From Pseudoalteromonas rubra (GTDB lineage: Bacteria > Pseudomonadota > Gammaproteobacteria > Enterobacterales > Alteromonadaceae): a DNA stretch of 64,000 bases. A model generated the notes under the pieces. The model saw only the letters and a list, made by a program, of their open reading frames with translations, had not been told where the DNA came from and searched no databases. A program made the position numbers and the translations under genes. Shown one piece after another: positions 56,001 through 64,000 of this stretch. The stretch lies in contig NZ_PNCJ01000014.1 of the NCBI RefSeq assembly GCF_005887115.1, forward strand, positions 124,001 to 188,000, written 5' to 3'. Each line of letters starts with the position of its first letter. Position 1 is the stretch's first letter.

Positions 56001-56431
56001 AATATCTGCAGCTCTGTAAGCTGTGATAGATCTAGTAGCCCGGTGTCGTGAGCGTCTGCTGGTGATAACGATAATATATGTAGCTCAGTTAACTGGCTGA
56101 TACTGTTAAATGTTTTAGGGTTGTTAAAAGCTTCGTCAGCAATCAGGCACTCCAGTTGTGTAAAGCCACTAAAGTCCTGCGTTTTATCGGCATCTAGCGC
56201 CTTTTCAGAAAATAAAAATTGCTGGGTCGGCAATGGAATATTGGGCAGTTTTGCGCTTAATAGTTCATCCGGAATTGGACAATGCTTATCCGCCCTCAAA
56301 TACAACACCCTTAACCAGGTCAGCTCAAACAATTCATCGGGCAGGCTATCATACTCAAGGTTGGAGAGATCTAGCACCCCGGTTTTGGCTTTTTGTTCTT
56401 GTTGAATACGTTTGAGGACTTCTGCTGACAT
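53045..56431 (-). CDS. LRR-Roc-COR-TIR protein (bacterial Roco GTPase with TIR effector domain)
   Basis: 1128 residues with an AGGAAAAGG ribosome site. After VLDLSNLEYDSLPDEL come about twelve leucine-rich repeats of 22 residues (to about 390; for example LSNLIELDLSENEISNLSPL). Then a Roc GTPase: P-loop GNHSAGKSSL (Lys419), switch-II DFGGQDYYHGVYRVFM near 474, and IQTHADSD, where THAD replaces the usual N/TKxD. A COR-like region (about 640-900) includes YYPQINDNKVWLDPQAVI. The C-terminus (about 962-1100) is a TIR domain: KVFISYCHDDMAYK, IEIWQDGLIKPGELWDSQIRSAIDKADVVILLVSQ, and Glu1038 in SSYVHTVELPKV at the NADase glutamate position. Architecture suggests a sensor, a GTP switch and an NAD-consuming effector in one chain. 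An antiphage role is inferred, not shown. Confidence 0.92.
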   Translation of the reverse strand: MSAEVLKRIQQEQKAKTGVLDLSNLEYDSLPDELFELTWLRVLYLRADKHCPIPDELLSAKLPNIPLPTQQFLFSEKALDADKTQDFSGFTQLECLIADEAFNNPKTFNSISQLTELHILSLSPADAHDTGLLDLSQLTELQILNARGIAITSEQLLLLPNTLEFLRARNAELDDISDIAKLTNLKYLDVSLNDIANIARLSALSSLQSLALRDNELSDISPLASLSNLIELDLSENEISNLSPLSELKQLEQLLLQQIEIYDLTPLASLSNLKNLDLWGNDIRDLTPLTSLVKLETLDLSENALKDISALSSLINLRRLDLNGNGIADTSPLSALQRLNYLSLRRNNISDITPLSSLTNLSNLSLNSNPFEEEHGLSLELGDDHLPEIKNLLLRLKDTNSEIKLPCKVAFLGNHSAGKSSLIHYLQKGALDSKTRSTHILEVAHYALPDKNKKRSGGQGDPALPDAIFYDFGGQDYYHGVYRVFMQHKALTCLLWKDECNQTRQAQDSHGEMTQHFSLDYWLAQWQGLREAEEAKQTPLLLIQTHADSDPRGCLTPEQAKVADNQFYISLDKTGDSVVNKAALHYLQASLNELIEKHKRTAPGDPWYQTFINYILKRQQPGTLDTYTQLGHLVAHYQAGSEDDKAYLKTELTQLHRQGLVLYYPQINDNKVWLDPQAVIRHIHTEILNLSTLKNSGGRVAKSKFERLIKKQKIDTDLIELLKQEKVIFYHDHSDEWIIPNYLPLAEQDPNGYDLLTFGYDQTLAFTLRFARFIPMGLINQLICHFGILPDAKTFWRNQLLFTLGVRQDESGNKDTSQASKVLIKVSYHPEIRVRVYISGPKAQRLRHTAYLYYVIMGLYHDFDITREVAEFEAGFASFCEEKPKLQNVDQIKARMKRRYYEQIFNHPPKDLSISLDNTHFVSAAKLANSDTGTKVMAQGTSQLLDSADFQPFTHHHLRRPLKVFISYCHDDMAYKHTLEAHLTNLVRDHSIEIWQDGLIKPGELWDSQIRSAIDKADVVILLVSQAFIASSYVHTVELPKVLDKLSDSQTRLYPVLLSACDIQGWQLWPQDVQSSLLGNQAVNMASYQFFPQDDKQRLVPINQLAHPEQAWTELTTALRKEINAQRN

Positions 56432-56578
56432 ACCTTTTCCTTGCCGGTGCTGAACGGGGGAATAGTTTTACCCGCTTTTAACGATGGAGGCAAATGCTTA
56501 ACGATAAAGGAAAAGTATATTGGTAACTCGGCAGCTGACACCTTGTGCAGTGCCAGCTGCGGACAGAGTTTCGTTGTG

Positions 56579-57466
56579 TTACTGCCGGGCTCTGAGAGTA
56601 TCTATAATGCTGGCATCGACCCAGTAGATATCAACATTTTTGTTGTCGTCACTGACACCGCGGTTAAATAGCAGGTATTTACCATCGGGGGTGACTGTGG
56701 CGTAGGCATCCCATTTATCTGAGTTAACGGACTCACCCATATTGATTGCTTTTCCCCAGCTGCCGTCCTGTTGTTTAAAGCTGATATAAAGATCAGAATC
56801 GCCAAAGCCGTCTTCGCGTTCGCTGTCCCAGATAAGGTAGCTCTCATCGGGCGCGATAAAGGGGTGGGCGGTCATTTCCCCGGAGTTGACCACTTTACTC
56901 ATTACCCGTGGTGTTTGTCGCTGGCCATTTTTAACCTCGGAAATGCGTACTACCTTGTTTTTATAATCGTCAAAGACATAAGTGCCTTTTTGAGATGCCG
57001 ATAAGCGCATAATGCCAAAGTCCTCACGGTCAAACATGGGACCCAGACTTTGCCGCTCTGTCCAGTCGTTGCCCTTGCGGTCCCGGTAGCCTTCGGCCAT
57101 ATGCATGCGCTGACCATCGGGTGAAAAGCTCACTTCGCCGATGCGTAAAAACTCGGTGAACTTCACCCAGGTGTTGTTCTGTTGTCTGAAGCCAATCACA
57201 GTCGGGCGAAAACCGGTTTTGTTGGGCCCTTCATAGACTCCCCGGTCCAGAGTAAAGTAAAACTCCTGCATGCCGGGTGCAAAAACACCTTCGAGCTCCC
57301 AGTCTGCTTTGGAAATAATACCCGGGGCAAAGGGCTCGGCGGTCATGCCTGGTGGTTTTTGGCCCATCAACGGGCCTGTCAGGGTGCCGAATTCATCCTT
57401 GGCCTGCGCCAAGGTGCTGGTCAGCAAGGTACTTAATGCGATCGTTGTCAGGGTGACAGGTTTCAT
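56579..57466 (-). CDS. secreted PD40/WD40-like beta-propeller protein
   Basis: 295 residues from ATG 57466 (AAGGAG upstream; a start at 57502 is not supported). Signal peptide ending TLAQA. Repeats of the PD40 type: GEVSFSPDGQRMHMAEG, HPFIAPDESYLIWDSERE and YATVTPDGKYLLFNRGVS, each a strand with a D-G or D-E turn. Such periplasmic propellers bind ligands or proteins. The ATG overlaps the stop of the upstream esterase gene by 4 bp, so the two secreted proteins are made together. Function unknown. Confidence 0.85.
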   Translation of the reverse strand: MKPVTLTTIALSTLLTSTLAQAKDEFGTLTGPLMGQKPPGMTAEPFAPGIISKADWELEGVFAPGMQEFYFTLDRGVYEGPNKTGFRPTVIGFRQQNNTWVKFTEFLRIGEVSFSPDGQRMHMAEGYRDRKGNDWTERQSLGPMFDREDFGIMRLSASQKGTYVFDDYKNKVVRISEVKNGQRQTPRVMSKVVNSGEMTAHPFIAPDESYLIWDSEREDGFGDSDLYISFKQQDGSWGKAINMGESVNSDKWDAYATVTPDGKYLLFNRGVSDDNKNVDIYWVDASIIDTLRARQ

Positions 57467-58311
57467 AGTGTGTCTCCTTGTGTTGTACGTTCCGATAACC
57501 ATTTGATTGCATATACGCCAGTCAGGGGAGCAGCGCTCTGGTGGGTGCCTTCTATCTCGGCCAGCTCAACATGCAGTTGGGGGTTGTTTTGTTTTTTCAG
57601 AAAGTTAAACAGTGCTTTGACATGCGGGCTCAGCTTGTCTTCAAGGGTGCCGTGGGACAAATAGACGTTGGCTTTTGTTTTAGATGCCCCCTGGTTGCGT
57701 GCTTCAAGAAGTTGCGGAAGGCGCCACACCGACGGGCTGCCAAGCAGATAGTTGTCAAAGGTATCGGGCTGAGTCAGCAAAGTATAGGCGCCAAATAACC
57801 CACCCATGGAGTAGCCAAAGTAACTGTCGTTACCGGGTTTAACACGATAGTGTTGCTCAATATAAGGCTTGACCTGATTGCGGATAAAATCGATATGGGC
57901 ATTGGCTCCGCCAAACTGATATTTTGCCTGATTCTCAGGCTTGGTTGAGGGGGCGAAGGAGTAATCTCGGAAGCGGCTGGCAAAGGGGCCAACCTCTTTG
58001 TTGATGTTATCCGGCATATTGGTTTGCCAGGAGATCCCCACCAGAATAGCTTCTTCCATCAGAAAGTAGGCCGCAGAGGTCATCATTTCAATGTGCCAGG
58101 TCATATCGGTGTAATACAGCACCGGATGTTGCTTTTGTGCTGAATAGTGCTCAGGCAGCTGAATAACCAGTTGATACTCACGCTCGGTGCCGTTTTGCGT
58201 CAGCGGCACAACCTGAGTTCGCGGTATTTCATAGTGCTCAGGTTTGTTACCAGCCAGTAGCTTCATTGGCAGCAGCAGAATAAAAATTAAAATAAAGATG
58301 TTATGGGTCAT
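57463..58311 (-). CDS. secreted esterase (esterase D / enterochelin-esterase-like fold)
   Basis: 282 residues with a signal peptide (MTHNIFILIFILLLPMKLLA) and GGAAC ribosome site. Alpha/beta hydrolase of the putative-esterase family: YYGYSMGG-type nucleophile elbow (FGYSMGGLFGAYTL), LSHGTLEDKL in the acid region and GTHQSAAPL for the histidine. Relatives hydrolyse siderophore or other esters. Forms an operon with the beta-propeller gene (4-bp overlap). No siderophore transport genes are nearby, so the substrate is open. Confidence 0.87.
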   Translation of the reverse strand: MTHNIFILIFILLLPMKLLAGNKPEHYEIPRTQVVPLTQNGTEREYQLVIQLPEHYSAQKQHPVLYYTDMTWHIEMMTSAAYFLMEEAILVGISWQTNMPDNINKEVGPFASRFRDYSFAPSTKPENQAKYQFGGANAHIDFIRNQVKPYIEQHYRVKPGNDSYFGYSMGGLFGAYTLLTQPDTFDNYLLGSPSVWRLPQLLEARNQGASKTKANVYLSHGTLEDKLSPHVKALFNFLKKQNNPQLHVELAEIEGTHQSAAPLTGVYAIKWLSERTTQGDTL

Positions 58312-58693
58312 CGTCGTTCCTCTGTCATGTCAGGTCGCAGTGTGAACGGGTTTGTCACAGCGGCTAACGACACTGTATTGAACAGCCTGAAAAACACATG
58401 ATGTTTCCTTGATATTCGGCTGAGTTCTTTATCCTAATATTAAAAGCATACTTATCAGTAAGTTAGGTTTTATATTCAGGTGGAGGTGACTCTCAGATAT
58501 GTTCTGTATTGAGCGTTTCGCGCTCAAATTTACGGGAGTTGGATTACAAAAGTGGCATTAAATTGGGTGGGTCAGAGAGCTGCTTCCCTGGAAAAGACTG
58601 GTCGATGTGCCGTTTTTTGTGGGCTGGTGACGCAAGTGCGCTGGCTTAAAGGAGGTGCTGGCACTTAGTGAAATGTGCCAGCTGTGTGTCTTT
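58312..58693. other. intergenic region upstream of the esterase operon
   Basis: No gene is supported. It contains the hairpin GCTGGCAC (58657-58664) / GTGCCAGC (58675-58682), which can end the minus-strand gene stopping at 58694, and a small inverted repeat TTGAGC...GCTCAA near 58510-58528. A 20-codon frame at 58499-58561 follows a GGAGGTGA at a rather long 12-base spacing; not called as a gene. Confidence 0.4.
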
Positions 58694-59011
58694 TTACTGA
58701 CACTTTTTCGCAGTGATGTCTGCCTCGGTCAGGGTCATTTTTTCAGGAGAAATGACGACTTTCTCATTCGCTGAGCCGACGACCAGAGAGCCACTGCCTA
58801 CCGTGATGTTGCCACCATAAATAATGTACTGCAGCGTGTTGTCTTCATCTACTTCAAACGCCAGGCTGGGCTCTGCGTCTTTAAGTTTAAAGTGACGGAG
58901 GTTTTCATCAAAAGTGCCGTTCAGTTGATGGCGTTTGCTCAAATATAAACCGCCCTTGCGGGCGGCAGTTGACAACCCCTTAGCCTGATAAAATTGGCTT
59001 TTAAACTGCAC
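58694..59011 (-). CDS. small hypothetical protein
   Basis: 105 residues from a GTG at 59011. The frame stays open for 15 further codons upstream with no standard start, so the true start is unsure. The C-terminal half looks beta-rich (SLAFEVDEDNTLQYIIYGGNITVGSGSLVVGS) with one Cys near the end. Lies 38 bp after cca on the same strand and before a hairpin. No family recognised. Confidence 0.45.
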   Translation of the reverse strand: MQFKSQFYQAKGLSTAARKGGLYLSKRHQLNGTFDENLRHFKLKDAEPSLAFEVDEDNTLQYIIYGGNITVGSGSLVVGSANEKVVISPEKMTLTEADITAKKCQ

Positions 59012-59049
59012 ACTTAAGCTGAGGACTTTAATTGAGCTCGATGGTTTAG

Positions 59050-60156
59050 CTAAAAATCAAACAGGGCTTTGATAGACTGCTCTTTTAGCTTATCCATTTC
59101 GACTTTGATTTGTGGCCCCTTAACCCCTTTGGCGATGACATCTTGCGCCTTGACTTGTGCAGCAAGGTGAAGTGCCTGCGCCAGCATGTTGCAGCGCTGA
59201 GCAAGTTCATTACTGAAAGTGCGGGCGGCTTTGCACAGTAAAGTCAGACGTTGTGGTCGTCGCGATGCATCCAGTCGCGTGAAAAGTTGCATGATAGTGG
59301 CCGGCTGCCAGTCGGGACCCTGTAGTAAAGGCAGTGCGGTTTGCAGGTCGCGCAGTGCTTCGCTATAGGCTTTGGGGATCTTATAGTCCTGTTCCAGATT
59401 ATAGCCCTCAAGCTGAGCTTCTTGTTGCCACAGTGCAAAGCTGACCGTCATAAAATCAGGGTCTTGTTTGTCCAGCTGAGCAATACGCGATTGCAAAACT
59501 GTGCAGTCTTGCTTGGTCCAGTTAGCCAGCCAGGGTAGCACCAGATGGAGTGCATTCAGGCTGGCCAGTACCTCAGAAAAGACCTCAATGGCACCATCTT
59601 TGAGTGACTTTTCAATCTCCAGCCAGACTCGCTCTTTGGTCAGGGTAGCCAGTTCACCCTCATCAACCATACGTTGCATTAGAGCCTGTGTTTCTGGTGC
59701 GATGGTAAATCCAAGATGGTGATAGCGAGCGGCAAAGCGTGCCACTCGCAGCACACGCAGAGGATCTTCAGCAAAGGCGTCACTGACATGACGTAGGATG
59801 CGAGCTTCGAGGTCTCGCTGTCCCTGGTACGGGTCGATGAGAGTACCATCCTGATCCCGGGCAATGGCATTAACCGTGAGGTCGCGGCGCATCAGGTCTT
59901 CTTCTAGCGTAATACTGGGGGCAAAATCACAGATAAACCCGGTGTAGCCCTGGCCCTGTTTTCGCTCAGTGCGTGCCAGTGCGTGTTCATCTTTACTTTG
60001 GGGATGTAAAAAGACCGGAAAGTCTTTGCCAACTTGCTGATAGCCCAGAGATTGCATCTGTTCAGGGGTGGCACCTACCACCACATAATCGCGCTCCAGA
60101 ACAGGGCGTCCCAGGAGTTGATCACGCACTGCGCCACCGACCAGGTAAATTTTCAT
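59050..60156 (-). CDS. cca: CCA tRNA nucleotidyltransferase
   Basis: 368 residues. It adds or repairs the 3' CCA of tRNAs. Class II nucleotidyltransferase head: [25 protein letters not shown] (GGxVRD and DxD-type ERD), then [31 protein letters not shown] (RRD for base choice) and [15 protein letters not shown]. Shorter than E. coli Cca (412 residues): the C-terminal HD phosphohydrolase part is missing, as in many gammaproteobacterial type-2 enzymes. Divergent from gspA with a 92-bp gap. Confidence 0.96.
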   Translation of the reverse strand: MKIYLVGGAVRDQLLGRPVLERDYVVVGATPEQMQSLGYQQVGKDFPVFLHPQSKDEHALARTERKQGQGYTGFICDFAPSITLEEDLMRRDLTVNAIARDQDGTLIDPYQGQRDLEARILRHVSDAFAEDPLRVLRVARFAARYHHLGFTIAPETQALMQRMVDEGELATLTKERVWLEIEKSLKDGAIEVFSEVLASLNALHLVLPWLANWTKQDCTVLQSRIAQLDKQDPDFMTVSFALWQQEAQLEGYNLEQDYKIPKAYSEALRDLQTALPLLQGPDWQPATIMQLFTRLDASRRPQRLTLLCKAARTFSNELAQRCNMLAQALHLAAQVKAQDVIAKGVKGPQIKVEMDKLKEQSIKALFDF

Positions 60157-60248
60157 GGTAAATTCCGTATTGAAAAAGCAAACAAGGTTTTAACTTGTGC
60201 CGTTTTTTTGCCATTATAGGCCCCATTCTAACAAGAAAGAGACGAGCC

Positions 60249-61163
60249 GTGTATTTACGATATTTTGGTCTGACCGAAAAGCCGTTTTCGATAGCACCAA
60301 ACCCGGAATTTTTGTTCCTAAGCGAACGCCATAAGGAAGCGCTTGCTCATCTGACTTATGGCCTGGGCGATGCCGGTGGCTTTGTGCTGCTGACCGGAGA
60401 GGTGGGAACAGGTAAAACCACAGTGACCCGCAGCATGCTGGCACAGTTGCCCGAATCTACGCAGGTGGCATTTATCCTCAACCCGGCGTTGTCGGAAATG
60501 GAACTGCTTGCAAGTATCTGTGATGAACTGAACATTGACTACGACGCAGACAATGCGACGCTTAAGTCACTGACCGATGTCATTAAAGCACGCTTGCTGG
60601 AGAATCATCAGCAGGGTGGCCACACTATGTTGATCATTGATGAGGCGCAGCACCTTGCTGCTGACGTGCTGGAGCAATTGCGATTACTTACTAATCTGGA
60701 GACCGACCATAAAAAACTATTGCAAATCGTACTTGTGGGTCAGCCGGAACTTCAGCAGTTACTCAAACGCAATGAGTTGCGTCAGTTAGCACAGCGTATT
60801 ACGGCGCGGTATCACTTATTGCCGCTGACAGAGTCTCAGGTTTTTGCCTATGTGAAGCATCGCCTCAATAAGGCCGGTTGCCAGACCAGCCTGTTTGAAC
60901 CTCAGGCCATTGCCTATATGCATCAGGTGACGGCTGGTATTCCGCGGCTGATTAACTTGCTGGCCGACCGCTGTTTACTCGGTGCCTACTCTGCACAGCA
61001 ACAAGTGGTGACTAAGGCTGTCGCAATTCAGGCAGCCAAAGAAGCTTTGCCACTGGATTTGGTTCCGCAGGCAAAAGAGCACAGGATGAATATGCCGGTA
61101 CTGGTCTCTGGCTGGGTGGCCGCCATGTTTATGTGTGGCATCGGTCTTTCATATATTTTTTAG
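60249..61163 (+). CDS. gspA: GspA/ExeA-type secretion ATPase
   Basis: 304 residues from GTG 60249; the family starts with (M/V)YLRYFGLTEKPFSIAPNPEFLFLSERHKEALAHL, and the longer frame beginning at a TTG adds residues with no match. Walker A GEVGTGKTTVTRSML, Walker B MLIIDEAQHL, then LVGQPELQQLL and a GIPRLINLLADR C-terminal helix. It ends in a single membrane segment (VLVSGWVAAMFMCGIGLSYIF). With GspB it helps insert the type II secretion secretin through peptidoglycan. A GspA call fits the following gspB; MshM-like ATPases are close relatives. Shorter than Aeromonas ExeA, lacking its periplasmic domain. Confidence 0.85.
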   Translation: MYLRYFGLTEKPFSIAPNPEFLFLSERHKEALAHLTYGLGDAGGFVLLTGEVGTGKTTVTRSMLAQLPESTQVAFILNPALSEMELLASICDELNIDYDADNATLKSLTDVIKARLLENHQQGGHTMLIIDEAQHLAADVLEQLRLLTNLETDHKKLLQIVLVGQPELQQLLKRNELRQLAQRITARYHLLPLTESQVFAYVKHRLNKAGCQTSLFEPQAIAYMHQVTAGIPRLINLLADRCLLGAYSAQQQVVTKAVAIQAAKEALPLDLVPQAKEHRMNMPVLVSGWVAAMFMCGIGLSYIF

Positions 61164-61172
61164 TGGTGTGAT

Positions 61173-62270
61173 ATGTCGTACCTAATCAATGCATTAAAAC
61201 AATCTCAACAAATCGACTCTGAGCAGGATTATCAACAATCACGTCATGAGCAACAGGTCCGTTTCTATCGCCGTCTAAGTCTGTCTCTGGGTGGCGCGCT
61301 GATCAGCTTATGTGCTTTGGGCGCTGGCTATTTTGTCGGTGAAGCCTTTCAGGAGAGGCCGACCGACGCAGTGGTTGCGAAAACAGCCGCTGAACATGAT
61401 GACACCGCAAATGTTACAGTGGCGAATCAGGCAGAGAAACAAGACAGCCCCGCCACTGCCGCAGCGCCAGTAACGGCCGTGCCTCACAATCAGGTTGCTA
61501 TGGGTAATCCGGTTGTTGTCCAGCCTGGTCAGGTGATGAGTCAGCCGATGAACCAGGGTGTCAATCCAGTGATTAACCCCGTCATGCAAAACGCGCAGCG
61601 CCAGATCCATTATCAGTGGATGTCAGTCCAGGTTGGCTTTGATGCTCAGGGGCAACCTGTGTACTCGCAACAGCTGGTGCCTGTCTCTGCTAATGGTCAG
61701 ATTATTCAGCAACCCGTCGGCAATCAGTATAGCGCAGTACAGCAAGGTTACCGGCCTACTAACCAGCCCGTTTATGCGACAAATCAGGGACACCTCAACC
61801 AACAACCGCTGGAAGATTTAAGCGGCTATCGGGTGCTAGGTGTACCACTGGAGCAATCTCGTGCCAACGCAGCCCGACAGGAAGCACAGCGTCAGGAGGC
61901 TGAGGCCCTTGCTGGCGTACCCGATGAATTAAAGAAAGCGTTTGAACAGGCTGTGGAAGAAACTGCGCCTAAATCTGACCGCATTGTCTCTGAAGTCTTG
62001 TCCAGTACCCGAGGGTCAGCCAGAGCAACGCCCGTTGAGTTACTGCCAGAGCAGCTGCAAAACAGTCTGCCAAGACTGCGTTATCAGGCCCATATTTACG
62101 CCACCGATGCTCAAAAGCGTTGGATTAAACTGAATAATCGTGAATTGTATGAGGGCGATAACATGGGCGCCCTGCAGTTGGTGGAGATCACCCCAGAGCA
62201 AGCCATGTTCGATTTTGATGGGATAGAGTTTACCCTGCAGGCGATGCAGGATTGGCCTGATAACCAATAG
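61173..62270 (+). CDS. gspB: GspB-type type II secretion assembly protein
   Basis: 365 residues. The start MSYLINALKQSQQ is the GspB signature, followed by one membrane helix (LSLSLGGALISLCALGAGYFV), a long Gln/Pro/Val/Asn-rich periplasmic linker (about 75-215) and the C-terminal T2SSB domain (LPRLRYQAHIYATDAQKRWIKLNNRELYEGDNM). The linker probably spans the peptidoglycan layer. 9 bp after gspA. Confidence 0.9.
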   Translation: MSYLINALKQSQQIDSEQDYQQSRHEQQVRFYRRLSLSLGGALISLCALGAGYFVGEAFQERPTDAVVAKTAAEHDDTANVTVANQAEKQDSPATAAAPVTAVPHNQVAMGNPVVVQPGQVMSQPMNQGVNPVINPVMQNAQRQIHYQWMSVQVGFDAQGQPVYSQQLVPVSANGQIIQQPVGNQYSAVQQGYRPTNQPVYATNQGHLNQQPLEDLSGYRVLGVPLEQSRANAARQEAQRQEAEALAGVPDELKKAFEQAVEETAPKSDRIVSEVLSSTRGSARATPVELLPEQLQNSLPRLRYQAHIYATDAQKRWIKLNNRELYEGDNMGALQLVEITPEQAMFDFDGIEFTLQAMQDWPDNQ

Positions 62271-62301
62271 TACCTATACCAATTACACACATTGTTATTA
62301 T

Positions 62302-63504
62302 TCAGGGCATCATGGTGTGGCGGAAAAAGCGGATCAGATCAATACTGAACTCTTCCGGTTTTATCGCCGCTTCCAGCTCATCGGTCACACGCTTATCGGC
62401 CAGATCTATGTCTTTTACTTCTGTATAAAGCATATTTTTGGCGTGATAAAACACTTTTACCACCGGCTTAAGTGGCTCATTGGGGTTACTTGAGGCCACT
62501 ATGCCAATACGTTCGCTCTTGAGTTTCACCAGAGTGCCTACCGGATACACGCCAATGCAGTTAATAAAATGGGCCAGCAGGTCGGCGTCATAATGCCCCG
62601 GCGTACCCTCTTTTAAAATACGAAAGGCGCGGATCGGGGTTAGTCCAACCTTATAGACGCGTTCGGCCGTCAGGGCATCGTAAACATCAACGATGGCTGC
62701 CATGCGAACATACTGAGACAGGTCATCGCCTTGTTTAGCAAAGGGGTAGCCACTGCCATCCAGACGCTCATGGTGAAAGCCCGCAATCTCGGTGGCAATC
62801 TGGCCCAGTCCGCTTTCGCCAACAATCTCATAGCTGTATTTGGCATGGGCCATCATTTGCTGGTATTCGTCATCTGTGAGCTTACCGGGTTTATTAAGGA
62901 TTTCGTTTGGCACCTTGATTTTGCCAATGTCATGCAACAAGGCACCGGTGGCGAGCTGCTCAATGATGTCGCGTTCGAGGCCAAGGTGTTTAGCAAAAAT
63001 GCTCATCAGAATAGACACATTCAGTGAATGCTCGAGTAAATAGCTGTCTTTTTCACGGATCCGGGCAATACAGGCCAGTGCATCCTGATTGCGAAAAACG
63101 GAGTCAATAAACCCCGAAGCCGTTTGTTTAAACTCTTCAACCGCGATGGCTTTACCGGCTTTGACATCGGCGAAGGCTTTTTCCTGCAGTCCTTTGGCTT
63201 CCTCGTATAAAGCACTTGCATGATCCAGCTCGGCCTCAACACTGGTGCTTTTGTGCCAAGGGTCATGCACCGTGACATTATCCTGATGTGTTTCATTTTG
63301 TGGTTCAGACTGAACTTTGGTTTTGGCTTGCAGTGTTTTGTCCGGATCGATTTCTACTTCGAGTACGCCCGCTTTTTGTAAAGAGCCGATGGCGCCTGTG
63401 GTGCGCACCCAGCCCTGACTTTTTACGCGTACGTGTCCTGCCTGTCGGGTGACACTGACCACAAACATACCAGGTTTTAAGTCATTGATAGTAATCGTTT
63501 TCAC
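62302..63504 (-). CDS. HD-GYP cyclic-di-GMP phosphodiesterase
   Basis: 400 residues from a GTG start. An N-terminal DUF3391 region (ITINDLKPGMFVVSV) is followed by a HD-GYP domain with LLHDIGKIKVP (HD), H(A)KYSYEI and HHERLDGSGYP (full GYP motif), then VDVYDALTAERVYK. All metal ligands are present, so it should hydrolyse cyclic di-GMP to GMP. Cyclic di-GMP controls biofilm and motility, and this is the only turnover enzyme visible in the window. Convergent with gspB. Confidence 0.95.
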   Translation of the reverse strand: MKTITINDLKPGMFVVSVTRQAGHVRVKSQGWVRTTGAIGSLQKAGVLEVEIDPDKTLQAKTKVQSEPQNETHQDNVTVHDPWHKSTSVEAELDHASALYEEAKGLQEKAFADVKAGKAIAVEEFKQTASGFIDSVFRNQDALACIARIREKDSYLLEHSLNVSILMSIFAKHLGLERDIIEQLATGALLHDIGKIKVPNEILNKPGKLTDDEYQQMMAHAKYSYEIVGESGLGQIATEIAGFHHERLDGSGYPFAKQGDDLSQYVRMAAIVDVYDALTAERVYKVGLTPIRAFRILKEGTPGHYDADLLAHFINCIGVYPVGTLVKLKSERIGIVASSNPNEPLKPVVKVFYHAKNMLYTEVKDIDLADKRVTDELEAAIKPEEFSIDLIRFFRHTMMP

Positions 63505-63676
63505 GGCTGCAATTTGATGGTTGTTCAGACTTTAAGCTTAGCAAAGGTTATGCAGAAAGAAAGGAATAATCGGTGCTGCTGCGCCTTTTATCATCGCCCT
63601 GATACCGCAAAGAGGTTGCAATTATAAAAATTTCTTCGCAAGCTGAGTATCCAAAAAAACGGTAAGAATAACAACG

Positions 63677-64000
63677 ATGAAAACACTACTATCTGCACTA
63701 TCACTGGCGCTGGCGAGTCATTGCACGCTGGCCTACGAACTGGATACCCAAGTATCCCGCGCTTTGCCAAAGCTAGAGGCGCTCTATTTGCATTTGCATC
63801 AGAACCCTGAACTTTCCTACCAAGAGGAGCAGACCGCAAAGCGACTGGCGGATGAACTTCAGCAACTTGGATTTGACGTGACCGAGCGGGTTGGCGGGCA
63901 TGGCGTAGTTGGGTTACTGCGCAACGGAGAGGGGCCAACAGTGATGATCCGCGCCGATACCGATGGTTTACCTATTATCGAGCAGACCGGAAAAGCGTAT
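63677..64000 (+). CDS. secreted M20D amidohydrolase, N-terminal part (runs off right edge)
   Basis: First 108 residues only. Signal peptide MKTLLSALSLALASHCTLA, then LYLHLHQNPELSYQEEQTAKRLADEL and TVMIRADTDGLPIIEQ, the first M20D blocks. It is a paralogue of the protein at 30538, with RADTDGLP where that one has RADMDALP. No strong ribosome site. Confidence 0.85.
   Translation, partial: MKTLLSALSLALASHCTLAYELDTQVSRALPKLEALYLHLHQNPELSYQEEQTAKRLADELQQLGFDVTERVGGHGVVGLLRNGEGPTVMIRADTDGLPIIEQTGKAY

Noticed and set aside
58499..58561. 20-codon frame after a GGAGGTGA
   Set aside because: Spacing is 12 bases, there is no homology to judge by, and an inverted repeat lies inside it.
60249..62270. 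MSHA pilus ATPase (mshM) locus
   Set aside because: The following gene is a clear GspB, and no other msh gene is visible.
63591..63938. Minus-strand frame of 115 codons at the right edge
   Set aside because: It is antisense to the M20D amidohydrolase start, which has a signal peptide and family motifs.

Overview
The window looks like a chromosome segment of a marine gammaproteobacterium close to Pseudoalteromonas. That is an inference from a pdhR-aceE-aceF-lpd operon with a three-lipoyl AceF, a GspA/GspB pair, many secreted hydrolases and a short dispersed palindrome of a type common in that genus. No rRNA, tRNA, CRISPR array or insertion sequence was recognised.

Layout. Bases 1-10490 (minus strand) are the start of a trans-AT polyketide operon. 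In transcription order it encodes a PfaD-type enoyl reductase, a free acyltransferase, an O-carbamoyltransferase and a giant synthase (KS-DH-KR-MT-ACP-KS...) that runs off the left edge. Bases 10791-12721 are an AT-rich RloA/RloB (AbiL-like) defence pair. Bases 12887-16529 encode three secreted proteins: an unknown, an M74-type murein endopeptidase and an S33 peptidase. Bases 16915-24184 are the pyruvate dehydrogenase locus, with a PdhR operator at the expected promoter position. Bases 24479-36315 hold a serine beta-lactamase-like hydrolase, a two-gene NTPase module behind three tandem 20-bp palindromes, an ERCC4-type nuclease, an M20 amidohydrolase, a berberine-bridge-type flavoprotein and a large purple-acid-phosphatase-like protein.

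Bases 36978-53048 are an exopolysaccharide cluster of the Wzx/Wzy type: ligase/polymerase, Wzz, Wza, two GT2 enzymes, flippase, priming transferase, WecG-type transferase, pyruvyltransferase, and a LruC-domain protein with a lipoprotein. It also encodes a sigma-54 activator. Six intergenic positions carry -24/-12-like elements, each with a TTTGCAA-type motif or palindrome 40-80 bp upstream, so the cluster may be a local RpoN regulon run by its own activator.

Bases 53045-56431 encode a single 1128-residue protein with leucine-rich repeats, a Roc GTPase, a COR-like region and a C-terminal TIR domain. Its architecture resembles innate-immune receptors and it is the strongest candidate for an undescribed system. 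The right end holds a secreted beta-propeller/esterase pair, cca, gspAB, an HD-GYP phosphodiesterase and the start of a second M20 amidohydrolase.

Domain calls come from motifs read by eye, not from database searches. Sigma-54 and operator calls are pattern matches.
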